Assembly (NCBI GenBank): GCA_007695305.1
Contig: REEA01000113.1
Location: 1 to 34,845, forward strand
DNA: 34,845 bases
Origin: Bacteroidia bacterium
Lineage (GTDB): Bacteria; Bacteroidota; Bacteroidia; Bacteroidales; UBA7960
Direction: 5' to 3'
Shown one piece after another: positions 32,684-34,845 of the stretch. Within the stretch, counting starts at the first letter, position 1. Each line of letters begins with the position of its first letter. The notes beneath the pieces are model-generated. The model ran no database searches and was not told the origin of the DNA. It was given only the letters and a program-made list of their open reading frames with translations. A program made the translations under genes and the position numbers.

Positions 32684-33292
32684 TTATTCCCTGGCTTTAA
32701 AATGCAACTCGAGCAGGCGTGCCACGTATTTGCCGATCACATCAAACTCAAGGTTTACGACGGAACCGGGCTTGAAGTTGCGGAAATTGGTTACCTCATA
32801 GGTATATGGAATAATAGCTACCGAGAACATATTGGGTTCAGAGTCAACCACTGTAAGGCTCACTCCATTTACAGAGACAGAGCCCTTTTCGACGGTAATG
32901 TTTTTTGGACCCGGATCATATTCAAAATAAAACTTCCAGCTGCCGTCCAGTTCTTCAACTTTGGTGCATACAGCAGTTTGGTCTACGTGTCCCTGAACTA
33001 TGTGTCCGTCCAGCCGGTCATCAGCTCGCATGCAACGTTCCAGGTTTACTTCATAACCCACCTCCCATGTACGCATATTAGTTTTGTCGAGGGTTTCCTG
33101 TATGGCGGTGAGGGTGTATTGATTTTTCTCTTTGTCAACATGTACGGTGGTCAGACAAACGCCATCGTGAGATACACTCTGATCTACCTTCAGCTCTTTG
33201 GCGATGGGTGTTTCAATGGTAAAATGGATATTACCCCGGTCTCTCACAATTTTTGCAACCTTGCCGGTTGTTTCAACAATTCCTGTAAACAT
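32684..33292 (-). CDS. ribE: Riboflavin synthase (alpha chain)
   Basis: This 202-residue cytoplasmic enzyme performs the last step of riboflavin synthesis, the dismutation of two 6,7-dimethyl-8-ribityllumazine molecules. Two lumazine-binding repeats are visible: the N-terminal MFTGIVETTGKVAKI with DGVCLTTV, and a second starting at GHIVQGHVDQTAVCTKVE with GSVSVNGVSLTVVD. The length is typical. It is isolated from other rib genes. A -7 box TACATTTG lies 30 bases upstream of the ATG, and the gene is divergent from the Cys/Met PLP enzyme. The symbol ribE follows common usage (ribC in some species). Confidence 0.96.
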   Translation of the reverse strand: MFTGIVETTGKVAKIVRDRGNIHFTIETPIAKELKVDQSVSHDGVCLTTVHVDKEKNQYTLTAIQETLDKTNMRTWEVGYEVNLERCMRADDRLDGHIVQGHVDQTAVCTKVEELDGSWKFYFEYDPGPKNITVEKGSVSVNGVSLTVVDSEPNMFSVAIIPYTYEVTNFRNFKPGSVVNLEFDVIGKYVARLLELHFKARE

Positions 33293-33321
33293 AAGCGCTT
33301 TATTTTAATTTTTATCAGATG

Positions 33322-33329
33322 CAAATGTA
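33322..33329 (-). promoter_or_regulatory. -7 promoter box of riboflavin synthase
   Basis: Minus-strand TACATTTG is an exact TAnnTTTG match 30 bases before the ATG. No TTTG is found at the ideal upstream distance. No FMN riboswitch fits in the short leader of about 23 bases. Confidence 0.45.
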
Positions 33330-33441
33330 GTGGTTTTTAAGAAAATTGCCCCGGAAAATCGGAAAGGGCCGGAGCACCTTCATCCAATAAATAAAACGGA
33401 AAAACAGGGATATTTGATCCCAACATCCGGGTTGAAATTCA

Positions 33442-33449
33442 TACTTTTG
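33442..33449 (+). promoter_or_regulatory. -7 promoter box of the Cys/Met PLP enzyme gene
   Basis: TACTTTTG matches TAnnTTTG and lies 25 bases before ATG 33474. A TTTG lies 25 bases upstream of the box, farther than the ideal 19. The box supports ATG 33474 over a frame that opens at 33330. Confidence 0.45.
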
Positions 33450-33473
33450 CAGTTCACGAAAAACATACTTGTT

Positions 33474-34676
33474 ATGAAAAAATATGACCCTGCATCCAAC
33501 ATTCAGGATTTGCTTCAGTTTGGTGAGTTTGGCGATGTAAATCCTTCCATTACCGATTCGGCCACCTATACTTTTATGGAGGCCAAGACCATGGTTGACA
33601 CGTTCCATGGAGAACAGGAGGGCTGTTTTCTGTATTCACGACACTGGAACCCTTCCAACAAATACCTGGCGGATGCCCTGGCTGCCATGGAAGGTACAGA
33701 AAGCGCGTGGGTTACCGCTTCCGGTATGAGTGCCATTACCACGGCCATTTTGCAACTATGCAACACCGGCGACCACATTGTATCCAGCATTACAACGTAC
33801 GGTGGCACATTTGCTTTTCTGGCCAATTATCTCAAAAAATTCAATATTGAAGTTTCCTTTGTGGATATCACGAATACGGAAAAGGTAGAACAATCGATCC
33901 GCCAGAATACAAAGCTAATTTACACGGAATCGGTCACCAACCCGATGCTTCAGGTTTCTGATCTGCCTGCCCTGTCGGACATTGCCCGCAAGCATGGGGT
34001 GAAGTTGCTGGTTGACAACACATTTACCCCCATGATCATCCGGCCGGCGGCACTGGGCGCCGATATTGTGCTGTATAGCCTCACCAAATTTGTGAATGGA
34101 AAAAACGACTGTGTGGCCGGAGCCATTTGTGCGGACAAATCTTTTGTGGAAGCCATCTCTGATGTCAACAGTGGTTCGGCCATGCTGCTTGGGCCCATCC
34201 TTGATCCGTTGCGCTCCTCCTCCATCCATAAAAACCTGCACACGCTCCACATCAGGATGCAGCAGCACAGCAAAAACGGTATGTATCTTGCAGAGAGGTT
34301 CAGAGAAACCGGCCTGCGGGTAATCTATCCGGGACTTCCGGAGCATCCGCAGCACAAACTCATGAAAAAGCTCATGCATCCTGACTTCGGGTTTGGAGGC
34401 ATGATCGCCATCGACTTCGGCACTTCCCAGAAAGCCGCTGAACTGATGGAAAAGATGCAGGAGGAAGGCGTTGGCTACCTGGCCGTAAGCCTCGGATATT
34501 TCAAAACTTTGTTCAGCAATTCCGGGAAAAGCACTTCCAGTGAAGTTCCCGGTGAAGTGCAAAAAGAAATGGGGTTATCGGAGGGATTGATCAGGTTTTC
34601 GGTTGGGTTGGATCATGATATTGAAAGGAGTTGGCAGAAAATTTTCCATTGTTTGAAAATTACCGGAGCCATTTAA
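33474..34676 (+). CDS. Cys/Met metabolism PLP-dependent enzyme (methionine gamma-lyase/cystathionine synthase family)
   Basis: This 400-residue fold-type I PLP enzyme has the cofactor lysine at Lys205 in YSLTKFVNGKNDCVAGAI. The substrate-loop tyrosine-arginine pair is in FLYSRHWNPSNKYL, PLP-ring stacking and phosphate residues are in AWVTASGMSAITTAI, and the PLP-pyridine Asp is in LLVDNTFTPM. The family includes methionine gamma-lyase, cystathionine gamma-synthase and O-acetylhomoserine sulfhydrylase, and I cannot assign the exact reaction. The C-terminal SLGYFKTLFSNSGKSTSSEV and the ending SVGLDHDIERSW are typical. ATG 33474 is chosen because the -7 box at 33442 lies just upstream. No S-box or other methionine riboswitch is visible in the short leader. 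Confidence 0.92.
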   Translation: MKKYDPASNIQDLLQFGEFGDVNPSITDSATYTFMEAKTMVDTFHGEQEGCFLYSRHWNPSNKYLADALAAMEGTESAWVTASGMSAITTAILQLCNTGDHIVSSITTYGGTFAFLANYLKKFNIEVSFVDITNTEKVEQSIRQNTKLIYTESVTNPMLQVSDLPALSDIARKHGVKLLVDNTFTPMIIRPAALGADIVLYSLTKFVNGKNDCVAGAICADKSFVEAISDVNSGSAMLLGPILDPLRSSSIHKNLHTLHIRMQQHSKNGMYLAERFRETGLRVIYPGLPEHPQHKLMKKLMHPDFGFGGMIAIDFGTSQKAAELMEKMQEEGVGYLAVSLGYFKTLFSNSGKSTSSEVPGEVQKEMGLSEGLIRFSVGLDHDIERSWQKIFHCLKITGAI

Positions 34677-34782
34677 CACTTTTTATTCTTTTTTTGCTTA
34701 TCTTTCAAAACAAAAGCAATAATTTTCAGTTATTCTCTTGTAAGAAAGATAAAAAGCCATCCGGCTTATAATCATAATCTTC

Positions 34783-34812
34783 ATGTTGTTGTTTTGGTTA
34801 GTTGATTGGTAG
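34783..34812 (+). CDS. Tiny Trp-ending ORF (MLLFWLVDW), possible leader peptide
   Basis: The codons read ATG TTG TTG TTT TGG TTA GTT GAT TGG TAG: nine residues with Trp at positions 5 and 9. The stop codon abuts, and by two bases joins, the 5' arm of the terminator at 34811-34845, so a ribosome at the stop would cover the hairpin. The ORF at 15064 has the same design. No consensus promoter directly precedes it. TATCTTTC (34699-34706) and TAATTTTC (34720-34727) are one mismatch from TAnnTTTG. It may instead be read from the upstream PLP-enzyme transcript. Downstream sequence is outside the window, so a regulated gene cannot be ruled out. Confidence 0.35.
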   Translation: MLLFWLVDW

Positions 34813-34845
34813 CCCCGGAGTTCTGAACAGCTCCGGGGTTTTTTT
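34811..34845 (+). terminator. Intrinsic terminator at the window end
   Basis: CCCCGGAG (34813-34820) pairs with CTCCGGGG (34831-34838) around a 10-base loop. AG (34811-34812) can extend the stem with TT (34839-34840). At least seven T residues follow to the window edge. It lies 135 bases after the PLP-enzyme stop and directly after the tiny ORF. The region 34677-34782 also contains small hairpins, AATAA/TTATT (34718-34734) and AAGCC/GGCTT (34754-34767). Confidence 0.88.

Overview
The window looks like a chromosomal segment of a Bacteroidota (Bacteroidia-type) bacterium. The evidence is the gene set (hemD-rnpA-yidD-S41 peptidase block, a DUF4271-type membrane protein, a Cys/Met PLP enzyme typical of Bacteroidales, a dihydroorotate dehydrogenase-like protein) and the promoters. 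Several genes are preceded by the Bacteroidota sigma-factor signature TAnnTTTG, in the best cases with TTTG 19 bases upstream. Purine-rich ribosome binding sites are mostly absent. Species cannot be told from this sequence. No tRNA, rRNA, CRISPR array, transposase, integrase or phage gene was seen. The content is mostly housekeeping and metabolic.

Layout: (i) 1-5943, minus strand: an apparent operon of a CDP-alcohol phosphatidyltransferase, a CdsA-type cytidylyltransferase and a dolichol/phytol-kinase-like membrane protein, with overlapping stop and start codons, followed 71 bases later by a very large GH13 alpha-amylase-like protein. A compact interleaved inverted repeat lies at 38-75. (ii) 6094-11649, plus strand: a complete tripartite RND efflux system (adaptor, pump, TolC-like channel). 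(iii) 11718-14056, minus strand: cysS and a patatin-like phospholipase; a small outer-membrane-type protein is divergent from it at 14283. (iv) 15012-15129: a consensus promoter, a seven-codon ORF ending in two Trp codons, and a strong hairpin terminator, with no ordinary gene. (v) 15152-20010: a Tat-signal radical SAM protein, a divergent DHOD-like flavoprotein, and pta-ackA behind a textbook promoter. (vi) 20279-27661, plus strand: DUF4271 protein, hemD, rnpA, yidD, S41 protease, O-antigen-ligase-like protein, M2/M3 metallopeptidase. (vii) 27738-33292, minus strand: ABC-F ATPase, aspS, double-domain universal stress protein, riboflavin synthase. (viii) 33474-34845, plus strand: a Cys/Met-metabolism PLP enzyme, then a second tiny ORF, MLLFWLVDW, fused to a terminator.

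The genes suggest envelope lipid synthesis, multidrug or solute export, acetate-forming fermentation (Pta-AckA; DHOD-like proteins of this type often accompany pyruvate:ferredoxin oxidoreductase), cofactor synthesis (heme, riboflavin) and translation.

The least ordinary signal is the pair of very short Trp-ending ORFs at 15064 and 34783. Each sits about 110 bases after a plus-strand gene and directly before a hairpin terminator, and both share the pattern ATGTTG...TTGTTTTGG...TGGTAG. They resemble leader-peptide attenuators, but the first has no same-strand gene within 1.3 kb to regulate.
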